Assembly: GCA_016706845.1 (NCBI GenBank)
Contig: JADJIV010000003.1
Coordinates: 112,249 to 176,248 of the forward strand
DNA from: PNOJ01 sp016706845
GTDB lineage: Bacteria; Krumholzibacteriota; Krumholzibacteriia; LZORAL124-64-63
Reading direction: 5' to 3'
DNA length: 64,000 bases
The notes below the pieces were generated by a model that worked only from the letters and a program-made list of their open reading frames with translations, was not told where the DNA came from and searched no databases. The translations under genes were made by a program, and so were the position numbers. Within the stretch, counting starts at the first letter, position 1; every line of letters begins with the position of its first letter. Shown here in pieces: positions 49,237 through 58,676 of the stretch.

Positions 49237-50778
49237 TCACGACCCGGCCTCCGGGACCAGCGACCGCCCCGCCTCGAAGTCCCACAGCGTCTGCCGCCGC
49301 AGGTCCGCGCCGGCCAGCTGGTACTGGATGAAGGCGTCCAGGTAGGCCAGGCTGGCCTGCGTGAGCCGGCTGCGGTCCAGCGCGAGTTCCTGGCTCGTGA
49401 TGTCCCCGTTGTCGAAGCGCTGCCGGCTGATGTCCAGACCGCGGGTGGCGACTTCGACGCTGCGCGCCAGGGCGTCGAGGCGGGCCCGGCTCTCGGCCAG
49501 GTTGCTCAGCGCCGCGTTGACCTGCAGGACCACCGACCGCCGCCGCTGGTCGATGTCGAGATCGCTGCGTTCCAGCGCGGCGCGGGCCGCCGCCACCTCG
49601 GCGCCGTTGACGCCGCTGTCCCAGATCGGCACCGCGAGGGTGAAGGCCACGCCCTTGTTGCCGGGCCGGTGGCGCAGGTCGTCCCAGCTCAGGTCCCACA
49701 TGTCGCGCAGGGGCAGGTCGTCGCTGCTGCCGATGCCGGTGAGGTCGTAGTAGGCGCTCAGCTCGCCCTTGACGGCCGAGCGCGCGTCGGTCTCCGCGAC
49801 GGTGATCTCGGCGCGGCGCAGGCCGGCCTCGGTGTTGCGGATCTCGGCGCGGTGCTCCAGCGCGTGCTGCAGCGCCAGGTCGGGGTCGACCTCGTAGAAG
49901 CGCGGCGCGGTCTCGGCCGCCAGCCGCAGGGCGGCGTCCAGGGGCAGGCCCACGCCCAGCTTGAAGCGGTCGGCGGCGCGCGCGACGCCGCCCTCGGCCC
50001 CGAGCAGGTCGTTGCGGCTCTGGGCGAGGTCCACCTCCATCTGCAGGGCCTCCACCTCGGGGATCAGGCCGGCCGCGAACTTGCGGCTGGCGAGCTGGTA
50101 GGCGTCCTCTTGCCGGGCGAGGTCGTTGCGGGCGATCTCCAGGCGGCGCTGGGCGCGCAGGTAGTCGTAGAACTGGGCGGTCACGTCGTAGACGAGGCCG
50201 AGCTGGGCGGCGGTGTGGTTGCGGCGCGACTCGTCCAGGTTCAGCCGGGCGCGCTCGAGCGAGAGCTGCAGGGTGTTGGGCGTCAGCAGCGGCTGGGAGA
50301 AGTCGATCCGGTAGCTGTTGAACAAGGTGCGGCTCTCGAGCTTGGTGGCGGTCAGGTCGTCGTAGACGGTGTCGGTGCGGTGGTACACGTCCCCCGACAG
50401 GCCGATGCTGCCGCTGGTCGGCAGGGGCTGGGTCAGCGACAGGCCGGCGCGCCACTCGCGGCTGCCGTAGGTGGTGTACTGCGGCAGCTGGCCCGGCACG
50501 CTCACCCCCTGCACCGACTCGTCGTAGTCCGGGGCGGCGAAGGCCAGGCCCACCTGGGTCCCGAAACGGCCGCGCGCCGCGGCGACGTCCTGCTCGGCCT
50601 CCAGCAGCGCGAGGCGCACGACGCGGGCCTCGTAGCCGTCGGCCAGCGCCAGGTCGAGCGCCGCGGCCAGGGTCAGCGAGACGGTGTCGGCCGGGGCGTC
50701 GGCCGCGGCGGCGAGGCAAGGAACGGCGATGCAGGGAACGGCGAGCATCGCCAGACAGCACATGAATAGTGTTTTCAT
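49237..50778 (-). CDS. TolC-family outer membrane efflux protein
   Basis: 513-residue outer-membrane channel subunit. A signal peptide (MKTLFMCCLAMLAVPCIAVPCLAAAA) is followed by two repeats of long helices. Motifs include LTQPLPTSGSIG, QPLLTPNTLQLSLERARLNL (about 145) and AVPIWDSGVNGAEVAAARAALERS (about 375), typical of TolC/OEP proteins. The ATG overlaps the permease stop by one base (TGATG). It is the last gene of a four-gene efflux operon and would supply the outer-membrane exit for the permease and two adaptors encoded before it. Confidence 0.92.
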   Translation of the reverse strand: MKTLFMCCLAMLAVPCIAVPCLAAAADAPADTVSLTLAAALDLALADGYEARVVRLALLEAEQDVAAARGRFGTQVGLAFAAPDYDESVQGVSVPGQLPQYTTYGSREWRAGLSLTQPLPTSGSIGLSGDVYHRTDTVYDDLTATKLESRTLFNSYRIDFSQPLLTPNTLQLSLERARLNLDESRRNHTAAQLGLVYDVTAQFYDYLRAQRRLEIARNDLARQEDAYQLASRKFAAGLIPEVEALQMEVDLAQSRNDLLGAEGGVARAADRFKLGVGLPLDAALRLAAETAPRFYEVDPDLALQHALEHRAEIRNTEAGLRRAEITVAETDARSAVKGELSAYYDLTGIGSSDDLPLRDMWDLSWDDLRHRPGNKGVAFTLAVPIWDSGVNGAEVAAARAALERSDLDIDQRRRSVVLQVNAALSNLAESRARLDALARSVEVATRGLDISRQRFDNGDITSQELALDRSRLTQASLAYLDAFIQYQLAGADLRRQTLWDFEAGRSLVPEAGS

Positions 50779-52010
50779 CACTCGTACCTGATGGAGTCGA
50801 TGGGATCCATGCGCGCCGCCCGGCGCGCGGGATAGTAGCCGAAGACGATGCCCACGGCGGCCGAGACGCCGAACGCCAGCAGCACCGACCACGGCGCGAC
50901 GGCCACCGGCCAGCCGGCGTAGCGGGCGACGGCCTGCGCCAGCCCGATCCCGAAGGCCACGCCGATCAGCCCGCCCAGGAAGCTGACGCCGACGGCCTCG
51001 AGCAGGAACTGCAGCAGCACGTCGCGCTGCGTGGCGCCCACGGCGCGGCGCACGCCGATCTCGCGGGTGCGCTCCAGGACGCTGGCCAGCATGATGTTCA
51101 TGATGCCGATGCCTCCGACCAGCAGCGAGATGCCGGCGATCGCCCCCATCACGATGCTGAAGATGCGCTGCGTGGACTGCTGCTGCCGGATGAGCTGCTG
51201 GGGGATCACCAGGCGGTGGTCGTCGACGCCGCGGTGGCGCCGCGCCACGAGCGCGCCCAGCACGGCCGCCGTCTCCAGGATGCGGTCGGTGTCCCCGACC
51301 TGCGCCACCAGCCGGTGTAGCTCGCTCTCCCCGACCTTGCGGGGCAGCCGCTGCAGGGCGCAGGACACCGGCACGTAGGCGTCGCGGTCGGTGTCGCGCA
51401 CGTCCTCGAGCCGGTCCCCGGCCCCGGCGGGCGGTCCGGCCATGACCCCGATCACGTCGTACCAGTCGCGGCCGATCTTGACCCGCTCCCCGAGCGGGTC
51501 GGCGAGCAGGAACAGCTCGCGGGCCAGCCCCGCGCCGAGCACGCAGACCCGCGACACCGAGTCCACCTCGGAGGACGTGAAGAAGCGCCCCGCCGCCGGC
51601 CGGCCGCGCAGGACCGCGACGTAGTCGGGCGTCGTGCCGACGGCGCTCGCCGAGACGCGTTTGCGCCCGGACTGCACGTCCAGCTCGACGATGCGCAGCG
51701 GCACCACGCGGCGCACGCCCGGCAGCACCTCGCGGATCGCCGCGGCGTCGGCGAGCGTCAGGCCGGGGCTGAAGGGGCGGCCCTGCTCCTCGTCGTCGGG
51801 CGCCGGCGGCGGCTTGTCGACGACCAGCAGGTTGTCGATGCCCAGCAGCGCGAACTGCGCCATCACCTGCCGGCGCGCGCCCTCGCCGATCGACAGCATG
51901 GCGATGACCGCCGCCACGCCGAAGACGATGCCCAGGGTGGTCAGCAACGCGCGCAGGCGGTGGGCCGCGAGGCCCGCCACGCCGACGCGCGCCGTCTGCA
52001 GCAGGGGCAT
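50778..52010 (-). CDS. MacB-like ABC transporter permease (FtsX fold), no ATPase domain
   Basis: 410 residues with a membrane helix at about 20-45 (LRALLTTLGIVFGVAAVIAMLS), a periplasmic MacB-PCD domain (about 50-275, with LGIDNLLVV and VVPLRIVELDV) and three C-terminal helices (about 285-400). These contain GGIGIMNIMLASVLERTREIGVRRAVGA (in two parts) and AARMDPIDSIRYE, the standard FtsX/MacB ending. MacB itself carries an N-terminal ATPase; here only the permease half exists and no ATP-binding gene lies in the operon. It would transport a drug, lipid or peptide with the adaptor proteins and TolC. The start ATG at 52010 lies 2 bases after the adaptor stop. Confidence 0.9.
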   Translation of the reverse strand: MPLLQTARVGVAGLAAHRLRALLTTLGIVFGVAAVIAMLSIGEGARRQVMAQFALLGIDNLLVVDKPPPAPDDEEQGRPFSPGLTLADAAAIREVLPGVRRVVPLRIVELDVQSGRKRVSASAVGTTPDYVAVLRGRPAAGRFFTSSEVDSVSRVCVLGAGLARELFLLADPLGERVKIGRDWYDVIGVMAGPPAGAGDRLEDVRDTDRDAYVPVSCALQRLPRKVGESELHRLVAQVGDTDRILETAAVLGALVARRHRGVDDHRLVIPQQLIRQQQSTQRIFSIVMGAIAGISLLVGGIGIMNIMLASVLERTREIGVRRAVGATQRDVLLQFLLEAVGVSFLGGLIGVAFGIGLAQAVARYAGWPVAVAPWSVLLAFGVSAAVGIVFGYYPARRAARMDPIDSIRYE

Positions 52011-52012
52011 GC

Positions 52013-53269
52013 TCAGGGCTTCGCCTCCCGCGCCGCGTCCTTGCCTGGGGCCGCCGGCAGCGGCTGCTGCGGGTCCCGCAGCGAGACCGTCTCGCCCGCC
52101 TCCAGGCCGGACTCGATGACCACGAAGTCGTCGTTGCGCTCCCCGAGCACGACCGGCCGCGCCGCGACGCGGCCGTCGACCGCGAAGACCACGCTGCCGC
52201 CGTCGCGCTCGAAGACCGCCTCGAGCGGCACGGTCACCACGTCGGCCAGGCGCGCGACGATGATCCGGCACTGGGCGGTCATGCCGGGCCGCAGGTCGCC
52301 GGCCTCGCCCTCGATCAGGACGTCGACGTCGAAGACCTTGACCTTGGCCTCGCCCTCGGCCCGCGCCAGCGTGGCGATGCGCGTGACCTTGCCGCGGAAC
52401 TCCAGGCCGGCCAGGGCGTCGACCGTGACGACCACCTCCTGGTCCACGGCGATCTGCCGCACGTCGATCTCGTTGACCCGCGTGCGCACCTGCATCTGCG
52501 AGAGGTCGGGCAACTCGATCAGCTCCATGCCGGGCCAGGCCTGGTCGCCGACCTTGATCTTGCCCCCGCGGAAGCTCTTGTAGACGACCAGCCCGGGCTC
52601 CGGCGCCATGATCTTCAGCGACGCGAGCGCCTCGCGCGCCTGCGCCACCTCCATCTCGGCGTTGCGCACGTCGTACTGGGCCTTGGCCAGCTCGGCCTCG
52701 GCGATGATCCGCTGGGCGGCGAGCCGGTCGCCGGCCTCGCGCAGCGACAGCTCGGCCTTCTTCAGTTCCAGTTCCTGCTCGCGGCGGCGCACCTCGGCCT
52801 CGAAGGCCATGAGGTCGTAGCGCAGCCTGGGCGGCTCGTAGACGTACTCCTGGTTCAGGCGCGCGCTCTCCAGCTCCGCGAGGCGCTGGTCGATCTCGGC
52901 CCGCCGGCGCGCCAGCTCGGCCCGGGCGTTCAGCAGGGAATTCTCGACCTGCTCGAGCTGCTGGCTGGTCGTGGACTGGTCGAGCTGGACCAGGAAGTCC
53001 CCCTGGGCCACCACGCTCCCCTCGGGCGCCATCTGCGCGATCTGCACCGCGTCCCACGAGAAGCTCGTGCGCTGGCGGGAGACGCTGCGGCTGCGGACCG
53101 CCTCGACCTGGCCGACGGTGGCCACGTCGATCACCAGTTCGCCCCGCCGGGCGACGGCGGTCACCAGCGACGCCGGCGGCCGGCGCGCGACCAGGGCCAG
53201 GATCGTCGCCAGCAGCAGCACGGCGACGGCGGCGGCCGCCAGCAGGCGGCGGCGGGAGGGCATGGTCAT
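52013..53269 (-). CDS. Efflux periplasmic adaptor (HlyD/MacA family), inner-membrane anchored
   Basis: About 418 residues with an N-terminal membrane anchor (LLAAAAVAVLLLATILALVA), then a biotinyl-lipoyl half (MAPEGSVVAQGDFLVQLDQS, about 78), a long alpha hairpin (about 100-215) and a beta barrel (LPDLSQMQVRTRVNEIDVRQI, about 252). It ends with a membrane-proximal domain (LRPGMTAQCRII, about 318). It bridges the permease and TolC across the periplasm. The ATG at 53269 overlaps the preceding adaptor stop by 4 bases; a second ATG at 53263 is also possible. Confidence 0.88.
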   Translation of the reverse strand: MTMPSRRRLLAAAAVAVLLLATILALVARRPPASLVTAVARRGELVIDVATVGQVEAVRSRSVSRQRTSFSWDAVQIAQMAPEGSVVAQGDFLVQLDQSTTSQQLEQVENSLLNARAELARRRAEIDQRLAELESARLNQEYVYEPPRLRYDLMAFEAEVRRREQELELKKAELSLREAGDRLAAQRIIAEAELAKAQYDVRNAEMEVAQAREALASLKIMAPEPGLVVYKSFRGGKIKVGDQAWPGMELIELPDLSQMQVRTRVNEIDVRQIAVDQEVVVTVDALAGLEFRGKVTRIATLARAEGEAKVKVFDVDVLIEGEAGDLRPGMTAQCRIIVARLADVVTVPLEAVFERDGGSVVFAVDGRVAARPVVLGERNDDFVVIESGLEAGETVSLRDPQQPLPAAPGKDAAREAKP

Positions 53270-54465
53270 TCTTCCTCTTTCGGCGGCGCGGCGACCAGCT
53301 CGGTGCCGGCGGGCAGTTCGGCGCCGGCGGCCACCGCCACGGTCATCGGCGTCACGGCCAAAGGGCGCACCTGCAGCGGGCGCGGCCAGTCCGCGCGCGG
53401 GTAGACGAACCACGCCCCGTCGCGCTCGCTCGTCGCGGCGCGCGGGACCAGCTCGGCGTCGGCGACCTCGCCGAGCCCGATCTCCACGATGGCCGTCATG
53501 CCCGGCCGCAGGCGCGGGTCGGCGCCGTCGATGCGGGCCACGGTCGGGAACGCGCGCACGCCGGACCCGGTCTCCAGCTCCGCGGCCAGGCGCGCGATGC
53601 TCTCGATGCGGCCCGTGAACTCGGCCTCCGGGTACGCCTCCAGGCGCAGCTTCACCGGCAGGCCCGCCGCCACGCGGTGCCGGTCGACCTCGTGGATCAT
53701 CATGGTCACCTGCATAGCCGACAGGTCCGGGATCTGGATGATAGGGCGCCAGGGGTCGATCGCGTCGCCGACGCGCGGCTTGGTGCGCTTGCCCTGGCGG
53801 TCCTCCTGCTCGAGGTAGACCACCAGGCCCGGCAGCGGCGACAGCAGCGAGCGGGCCCGACGCCGCTCCAGCAGCGAGGCCCGTTGGGCGCGCGCGTCGG
53901 CCAGCTCAAGATCGGCCTTGGCCAGGGCGAGGCTGTCCAGGATCGCCTGCGCCACCAGCTTCGCGCGGGCCTCGTCCAGCGCGATGCGGGCGCGTTCGGC
54001 CGTCAGTCGGGACTCCTGCTGGCGGACCTGCGACTCGAACTGCAGCTTGGCGAGCTGCAGCTGCGCCTGCTCCCGGCTCAGTTCGGCCATGGCCACCGCG
54101 TCGACCAGCGCCTGGCGCTGGCTGGACTGGCTGGCGACCGTCCCCTCGCGCTGGACGGCGAGGTTGCGCAGGCGGTCCTCGACGTCGGCCAGGGGCCGCG
54201 CCAGGGCGCTGTCGTCGAAGCGCGCCACGGTGTCGCCCACCGCCACGACGGTCCCCTCGGGCGCCAGCTCGACGATGATCAGCGAGGATTCCCAGTCCTG
54301 CGGCGGGCGCAGGTCCTGGGCGCGCACGGCGCCGATCTCGCCGGTCTCGACCATCACCAGCGGCAGCGCGCCGCGCTCGGCGCGCACGACGGCGAGCCCG
54401 TCGTCGCCCGCACAACCGGCGAGCAACAGCGGCAACAGACAGGACCAGAGGAGATGTCGCGGCAT
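53266..54465 (-). CDS. Efflux periplasmic adaptor lipoprotein (HlyD/MacA-like), second copy
   Basis: 399-residue adaptor. The start at 54465 gives a lipoprotein signal MPRHLLWSCLLPLLLAGC, so it is lipid-anchored, unlike its membrane-helix-anchored partner. It has the same domain order as the downstream adaptor: a lipoyl half (LAPEGTVVAVGDTVARFDDS, about 75), a hairpin (about 95-200), a barrel (IPDLSAMQVTMMIHEVDRHRV, about 240) and LRPGMTAIVEIGLG (about 317). The two are clear paralogues of low identity. First gene of the operon; promoter not clearly seen. Confidence 0.87.
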   Translation of the reverse strand: MPRHLLWSCLLPLLLAGCAGDDGLAVVRAERGALPLVMVETGEIGAVRAQDLRPPQDWESSLIIVELAPEGTVVAVGDTVARFDDSALARPLADVEDRLRNLAVQREGTVASQSSQRQALVDAVAMAELSREQAQLQLAKLQFESQVRQQESRLTAERARIALDEARAKLVAQAILDSLALAKADLELADARAQRASLLERRRARSLLSPLPGLVVYLEQEDRQGKRTKPRVGDAIDPWRPIIQIPDLSAMQVTMMIHEVDRHRVAAGLPVKLRLEAYPEAEFTGRIESIARLAAELETGSGVRAFPTVARIDGADPRLRPGMTAIVEIGLGEVADAELVPRAATSERDGAWFVYPRADWPRPLQVRPLAVTPMTVAVAAGAELPAGTELVAAPPKEEE

Positions 54466-54569
54466 GGTCGTCAGGATGGATGCTCCCTGATAGGCGGGCA
54501 ACATAGCATGGAAAGGAATGGAACATCCAGTCCGCGGTACGGGTTCCGGGGGTCAGTCCAGCGGGCCCG

Positions 54570-55307
54570 TCAGAAGCGGACGGCCGCCCCGGCCACCAGG
54601 TAGTGGAAGAGGGAGAAGGTGTAGACCTCGTCGTTGTCCGCGCCGCCTTCGAGGATCCGGTAGCCGGCGGTGAGGCTCAGGCGGTGCGGCAGGTCGCGCT
54701 GGACCGCGAACAGGACGTCCTCGGCCCTCCCCTGCGGAGCGGCCAGCGCCTCCCCGTCCACCAGCAGCCGCCAATGCCGCGCCGGCGCCCAGACGACGTC
54801 GAAGCTCAGCAGCGGGACGAATCCCGTGTTCGTCTTCTCGGCACGCAGTCCCGGCGCCTCCAGTTCGATCGCCGCGTCGCGGACCTTCAGGGCGCCGCCG
54901 AGCCCGAACCGCCAGCGGCCCGAGCTCGCGAATCGGTAGCGGTAGACCAGCCGGTAGGAATCGAACCGGAAGGTGGCGTCGATGCGCGTCCCGCCCGGGA
55001 AGCTCGTGCCGTCGAAGTCGACCGGCCCGGCCAGGGTGCCGCGGGATGTCACCGTCAGCGGCGCCGCGAGCGCGGCCAGCCAGTGCCGGCCGGCGTGCAG
55101 GTGGCTGTAACGGAGCCGGAACGACGTCGCCGATCCGGCCGCCAGGTCGTCGGACAGCGACAGGCGGGTGCCCGAGTCGCCAGGGATGGCCACGTCGTTG
55201 TACCCGGTGGCGACACGGCCGACTTCCAGTTCGAACACGTCCTGGCCGTACGCGGCGCCGGCGGCGCCGAGCCCCAGCAAGCCCATGAGGATCAGGGTTC
55301 TCATCAC
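54570..55307 (-). CDS. Outer membrane beta-barrel protein
   Basis: 245 residues: a signal peptide (MMRTLILMGLLGLGAAGAAYGQ) and about ten alternating amphipathic strands (TSFRLRYSHLHAG, YRLVYRYRFAS, WRFGLGGALKV, HRLSLTAGYRILEG), ending in Phe (VAGAAVRF) as barrel proteins recognised by BamA do. No pocket or enzyme motif is visible. It lies just upstream of the efflux operon on the same strand, separated by 104 bases, and is divergent from the TonB receptor. The role may be a pore or a structural barrel. Confidence 0.78.
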   Translation of the reverse strand: MMRTLILMGLLGLGAAGAAYGQDVFELEVGRVATGYNDVAIPGDSGTRLSLSDDLAAGSATSFRLRYSHLHAGRHWLAALAAPLTVTSRGTLAGPVDFDGTSFPGGTRIDATFRFDSYRLVYRYRFASSGRWRFGLGGALKVRDAAIELEAPGLRAEKTNTGFVPLLSFDVVWAPARHWRLLVDGEALAAPQGRAEDVLFAVQRDLPHRLSLTAGYRILEGGADNDEVYTFSLFHYLVAGAAVRF

Positions 55308-55499
55308 GATCGCGACCTCCCGGCCGGGGTACCGGCCCTACGACAGCGCCCATGCCATCGACCCGGCCGCCAGTTCCAGCAGGCGCCGACCCGCTCCGCA
55401 CATGCTACCATCGTTCGCCATGGCCGGCATCAGCGTTGATGCACTGCCCACCCTGATGCGGGCAGACGGGTCCGCGGCGCCGCGCGATCTCCGGGTCGG

Positions 55500-55528
55500 T
55501 TGAACCCCAAGGGATGCGGTGGTAGGAT
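55500..55528 (+). promoter_or_regulatory. Candidate promoter of the TonB-dependent receptor
   Basis: TTGAAC, a 17-base spacer and TAGGAT (4/6 and 4/6), about 45 bases before the ATG. Confidence 0.4.
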
Positions 55529-55573
55529 CGAGAGGCGCAGCCGCCGACGGACAACACCAGCGAAGGAACGCCC

Positions 55574-57628
55574 ATGCGCCGTCCGGCCCGGATCCTGACC
55601 GCCTGCCTGCTGAGCCTGGCATCCGTCGCCACCGCCGAATCGCCCGGCGACGGCACCACCGCCGAACAGCGGATCGTCGGCGCCGACACCCTGTGGGTCA
55701 TCACCGAACCCGTCGTCGTCTACGGCTCCACGACCTCCGGCACGACCGACCCCGCCGCCTCGTCCGTCGACGCCATCGTCCTGGGCGCCCAGGACCTGCA
55801 CGCGGCCGCCGACCTGGCACCCGTGCTGCCGGCGACCCGGACCGTGGTCAACTCCCGCGGCGAGAGCGTGTTCATGGTGCGCGGCGCGTCGGAGCGGCAC
55901 ATCCGGCTGTGGCTGGACGGCATCCCGCTGAACGTGCCCTGGGACGAGCGCGTGGACGCCGGCCTGGTGCCGGTCGACGCCATCGGCTCGGTGCGCGGGG
56001 TGCGCGGCGTCGGCAGCGTGCTGGAAGGTCCCAACGCGCTGGCCGGCACCATCGAGCTGCGCCCGCAGACGATGCCGTCGGACGGCGCGCGCACCCGGCT
56101 GGGCGTGCAGTTCGGCGAGTCGGTCCTGCGCGAGGGCCGCCTGCTGCACCAGCGCCGGCAAGGCGCCTGGGAGGTGCTCGCGGCCGGATCGTGGCGCGCC
56201 CAGGACGGTTACGTGGTGCCGGCCGGACTCGACGCCCCGGTCAACCAGGGCCCGTCGCGGCAGCGCCTCAACAGCGATCTCGAGCAGGCCGCGCTCCTGC
56301 TGCGCCTGCAGCACCGCAACGCCTCGGGCGCGACCTGGCACTTCACCTGGCTCAGCTCCGACGGCGAGAAGGGAGTTCCGCCCGAGACGCACCTGGGCGC
56401 CGACGCGCGCTTCTGGCGCTACCCGTCGGTGCGACGCGGCCTGCTCGGCGCCGGACTGCGCACGCCGCTGGGCGGCGGCCACGCCTGGGAACTCGTCGTG
56501 GACGCCGCCGCCGACCTGTTCCACCAGGAGATCCGCTCCTTCGACGACGCTTCCTACACGACGCCCGCGCTCGCTCCGGGCGTCGGCTACGAGACCGACG
56601 ACGACCGCACCGGTTTCGCCCGCGCCCGCGCGACCCGCTACCTCGAGCGCGGCAGCGTGGCCGTGCAGGCGTCGGCGCGCTACGCCCGCCACCGCGAGTC
56701 GCTGCAGTTCGCGGGCCCGGAGCTGACGTACGCCCAGTTCATCGGCGCGGCGGCCGCCGAGGCGGACCTGGACCTCGGCGGCGGCTGGAGCACGCGCGCC
56801 GGGGGCGGCTGGGACCTGGCCTCGACCCCCGAGTCGGGCGACAAGCCGGCCCGCGACGCGACCGGGGCGGCGGCCGCCTTCGCGCGCCTGGAGCGACGGC
56901 TGGGCGAGCCGCTGACCCTGCACGCCTCGTACGCGCGCCGCAGCCGCTTCCCCGCCCTGCGGGAGCTGTACTCCGGCGCGCTCGGCCGGTTCGTCCCCAA
57001 CCCCGGCCTCGCGCCCGAGGTGCAGGACCTGTGGGACCTGGGCGCCGTCGCGCGGCGGGGCGCCTGGGAGCTCGGGCTGACCGGGTTCGCGAGCTACCTC
57101 GACGGGGCGATCGAGCGCACGGGCCTGGGCGACGGCACGAACCGTTTCCAGCGCGTGAACCTCGACGCGGTGCGCACCCTCGGCGTCGAGGCGGTGGCGA
57201 CCTGGCGGCCCTCGGCGGCGTGGGAGATCGGCGGCCACCACAGCGTGATCGAGGCGCGGCGGCTGGCGGACGGGCGCTACGACGGCGCGGTGGAGGACCG
57301 GCCGTCGTACGTGTCGTTCCTGTCGGTGGCGTGGCGCAGCGGCGGCTGGCAGGCGACGGCCGAGGGGATGGCGCTGGGGCCGCGGATGTCGGCCGACGTC
57401 ACCGACGCGGGCGACGGCCTGAAGCGGCTGCCGGCGCAGGGGACGGTCAACCTGCGGCTCGCGCGGGCCGTGACCGGCGGCATGGGACCGCTGTCCCGCG
57501 GCGCGGTGCACCTGCGGGTGGACAACGTGTTCGACGCGCTGGTGGAATCGCAGACGGGGCTGCCGCTGGCGGGCAGGACGGTGGTCTGCGGGTTCGAGGC
57601 GTGGTTCGAGGCGTGGACGTCGGATTGA
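55574..57628 (+). CDS. TonB-dependent outer membrane receptor
   Basis: 684-residue active outer-membrane importer. A signal peptide (about 1-21) is followed by a possible TonB box (ITEPVVVYG, about 42-50). The plug has LAPVLPATRTVVNSRGESVFMVRGAS (about 80-105) and IRLWLDGIPLNVPWD (about 110-124), with VRGVRGVGSVLEGPNALAGTI (about 138-158). A 22-strand-like barrel follows (GYETDDDRTGF, RRSRFPALRELYSGALG). The ligand is not evident; there is no cobalamin-riboswitch pattern or siderophore gene nearby. The C-terminus ends WFEAWTSD rather than a terminal aromatic residue, a small departure from the usual barrel end. Confidence 0.9.
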   Translation: MRRPARILTACLLSLASVATAESPGDGTTAEQRIVGADTLWVITEPVVVYGSTTSGTTDPAASSVDAIVLGAQDLHAAADLAPVLPATRTVVNSRGESVFMVRGASERHIRLWLDGIPLNVPWDERVDAGLVPVDAIGSVRGVRGVGSVLEGPNALAGTIELRPQTMPSDGARTRLGVQFGESVLREGRLLHQRRQGAWEVLAAGSWRAQDGYVVPAGLDAPVNQGPSRQRLNSDLEQAALLLRLQHRNASGATWHFTWLSSDGEKGVPPETHLGADARFWRYPSVRRGLLGAGLRTPLGGGHAWELVVDAAADLFHQEIRSFDDASYTTPALAPGVGYETDDDRTGFARARATRYLERGSVAVQASARYARHRESLQFAGPELTYAQFIGAAAAEADLDLGGGWSTRAGGGWDLASTPESGDKPARDATGAAAAFARLERRLGEPLTLHASYARRSRFPALRELYSGALGRFVPNPGLAPEVQDLWDLGAVARRGAWELGLTGFASYLDGAIERTGLGDGTNRFQRVNLDAVRTLGVEAVATWRPSAAWEIGGHHSVIEARRLADGRYDGAVEDRPSYVSFLSVAWRSGGWQATAEGMALGPRMSADVTDAGDGLKRLPAQGTVNLRLARAVTGGMGPLSRGAVHLRVDNVFDALVESQTGLPLAGRTVVCGFEAWFEAWTSD

Positions 57629-57652
57629 TTCGTCGCCCCCGGCTTCGCGCCG

Positions 57653-58099
57653 CTACTCCGCGATCTCCGCCTCGACGAGCTTCGCCAGCATCGCAAGCGA
57701 CTCCTGCCACCCGAGGTAGCACATCTCGACGGGGATGACCTCGGGGATCCCCTCCTGCACGATGCCCAACTCGGTCCCGCAGGACACCGCCTTCAGGACG
57801 ATCGTCGCGATCATCTCCCCGGGCAGGTTCGGGTCGTCGAACTTGTCGTTGTAGCGGATCCGCTCGTTCGGCACGAGCTCGAGGTACTCGCCCCCGAAGG
57901 CGTGCCCGCCCCCGGTGGTGAAATTCGTGAACGACATGCGGAACGTGCCGCCGACCCTGGCGTCCAGGTGGTGGACCTTGCCGGTGAAGCCGTGCGGCGG
58001 CAGCCACTTGGCCATCGCGTCGGCGTCGAGGAAGGCGCGGTACACCCGCTCGGGGGGCGCCCGCAGGACGCGGTGGAGTCGGACCGTGCCGGTCGCCAT
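57653..58099 (-). CDS. SRPBCC / AHSA1-like domain protein
   Basis: 148-residue START-like protein. RLHRVLRAPPERVYRAFLDADAMAKWLPPHGF (residues 7-38) is the standard opening of AHSA1-type SRPBCC proteins. FGGEYLELVPNERIRYNDKFDDPNLPGEM (about 66-94) and the C-terminal helix (GWQESLAMLAKLVEAEI) complete the fold. These cytosolic proteins bind hydrophobic ligands or act as stress co-chaperone-like factors; the ligand is unknown. The start at 58099 follows AAAGGAACC. Confidence 0.86.
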   Translation of the reverse strand: MATGTVRLHRVLRAPPERVYRAFLDADAMAKWLPPHGFTGKVHHLDARVGGTFRMSFTNFTTGGGHAFGGEYLELVPNERIRYNDKFDDPNLPGEMIATIVLKAVSCGTELGIVQEGIPEVIPVEMCYLGWQESLAMLAKLVEAEIAE

Positions 58100-58223
58100 G
58101 GTGGTTCCTTTCGGTGATGGCCCGGATCCCGGCCGGCGGAGCGGCCGGGACGGGAAGACGTCACGAAAGGCGCGAGCGCCGCGAGCCGCAACCACCTGCA
58201 GGACCGGCGACCCGCTCGGCATG

Positions 58224-58676
58224 CTAGGTCGAACCCCATTCCACGGTTCTCACCAAGATGATCAACGCCACGGTCCCGACCATCAACGTCCCGAAAAAAA
58301 TCCCCATCAACAAGTTCGAGCTCTCGGTGCCCCTGCGCTCCTCGAGCGCCTGGATGTCCTGCCGCGGCACGACCCTTTCCTCGACGGCGTGGTTCGCCAC
58401 GATCCCCACGGCGAGTTCGTCGGGCGACACCCGCCAGACATCGCCGGACAGCGATTCGCCGCTCTCGAGCGTGACGCGGACCTGGCTCCCGGCCCTGATC
58501 GTCGGCCGCGGATCGCCGGCAGGGGTCCGCTCGGGGGCGTCCGGCATCCTGGCGGGCCGCCATGCGGTGCAGCCGCCGATGGCTAGCGACATCACGAGCA
58601 GCCACAGGCAGGGGTAGCCGGGCCCGGGAGTGGATACCGGCCTGCGCCTATTCGGCCGCTTGCTCCGCCAGCACAT
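58224..58676 (-). CDS. Small lipoprotein with C-terminal membrane helix
   Basis: 150 residues. A basic N-region (RSKRPNRRR) precedes a hydrophobic stretch ending LAIGGC, a likely lipobox. A beta-rich middle (TIRAGSQVRVTLESGESLSGDVWRVS, about 60-85) is followed by a coil with an Arg/Glu cluster and a C-terminal helix (LMGIFFGTLMVGTVALIILV). The middle segment resembles SH3-like LSm or ribosomal-type barrels, but weakly. It overlaps the end of the alpha/beta hydrolase gene by 29 bases. No function is proposed. Confidence 0.6.
   Translation of the reverse strand: MCWRSKRPNRRRPVSTPGPGYPCLWLLVMSLAIGGCTAWRPARMPDAPERTPAGDPRPTIRAGSQVRVTLESGESLSGDVWRVSPDELAVGIVANHAVEERVVPRQDIQALEERRGTESSNLLMGIFFGTLMVGTVALIILVRTVEWGST

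Noticed and set aside
55308..55573. Possible cobalamin riboswitch before the TonB receptor
   Set aside because: No B12-box or conserved core pattern could be found; only a promoter-like pair is supported.
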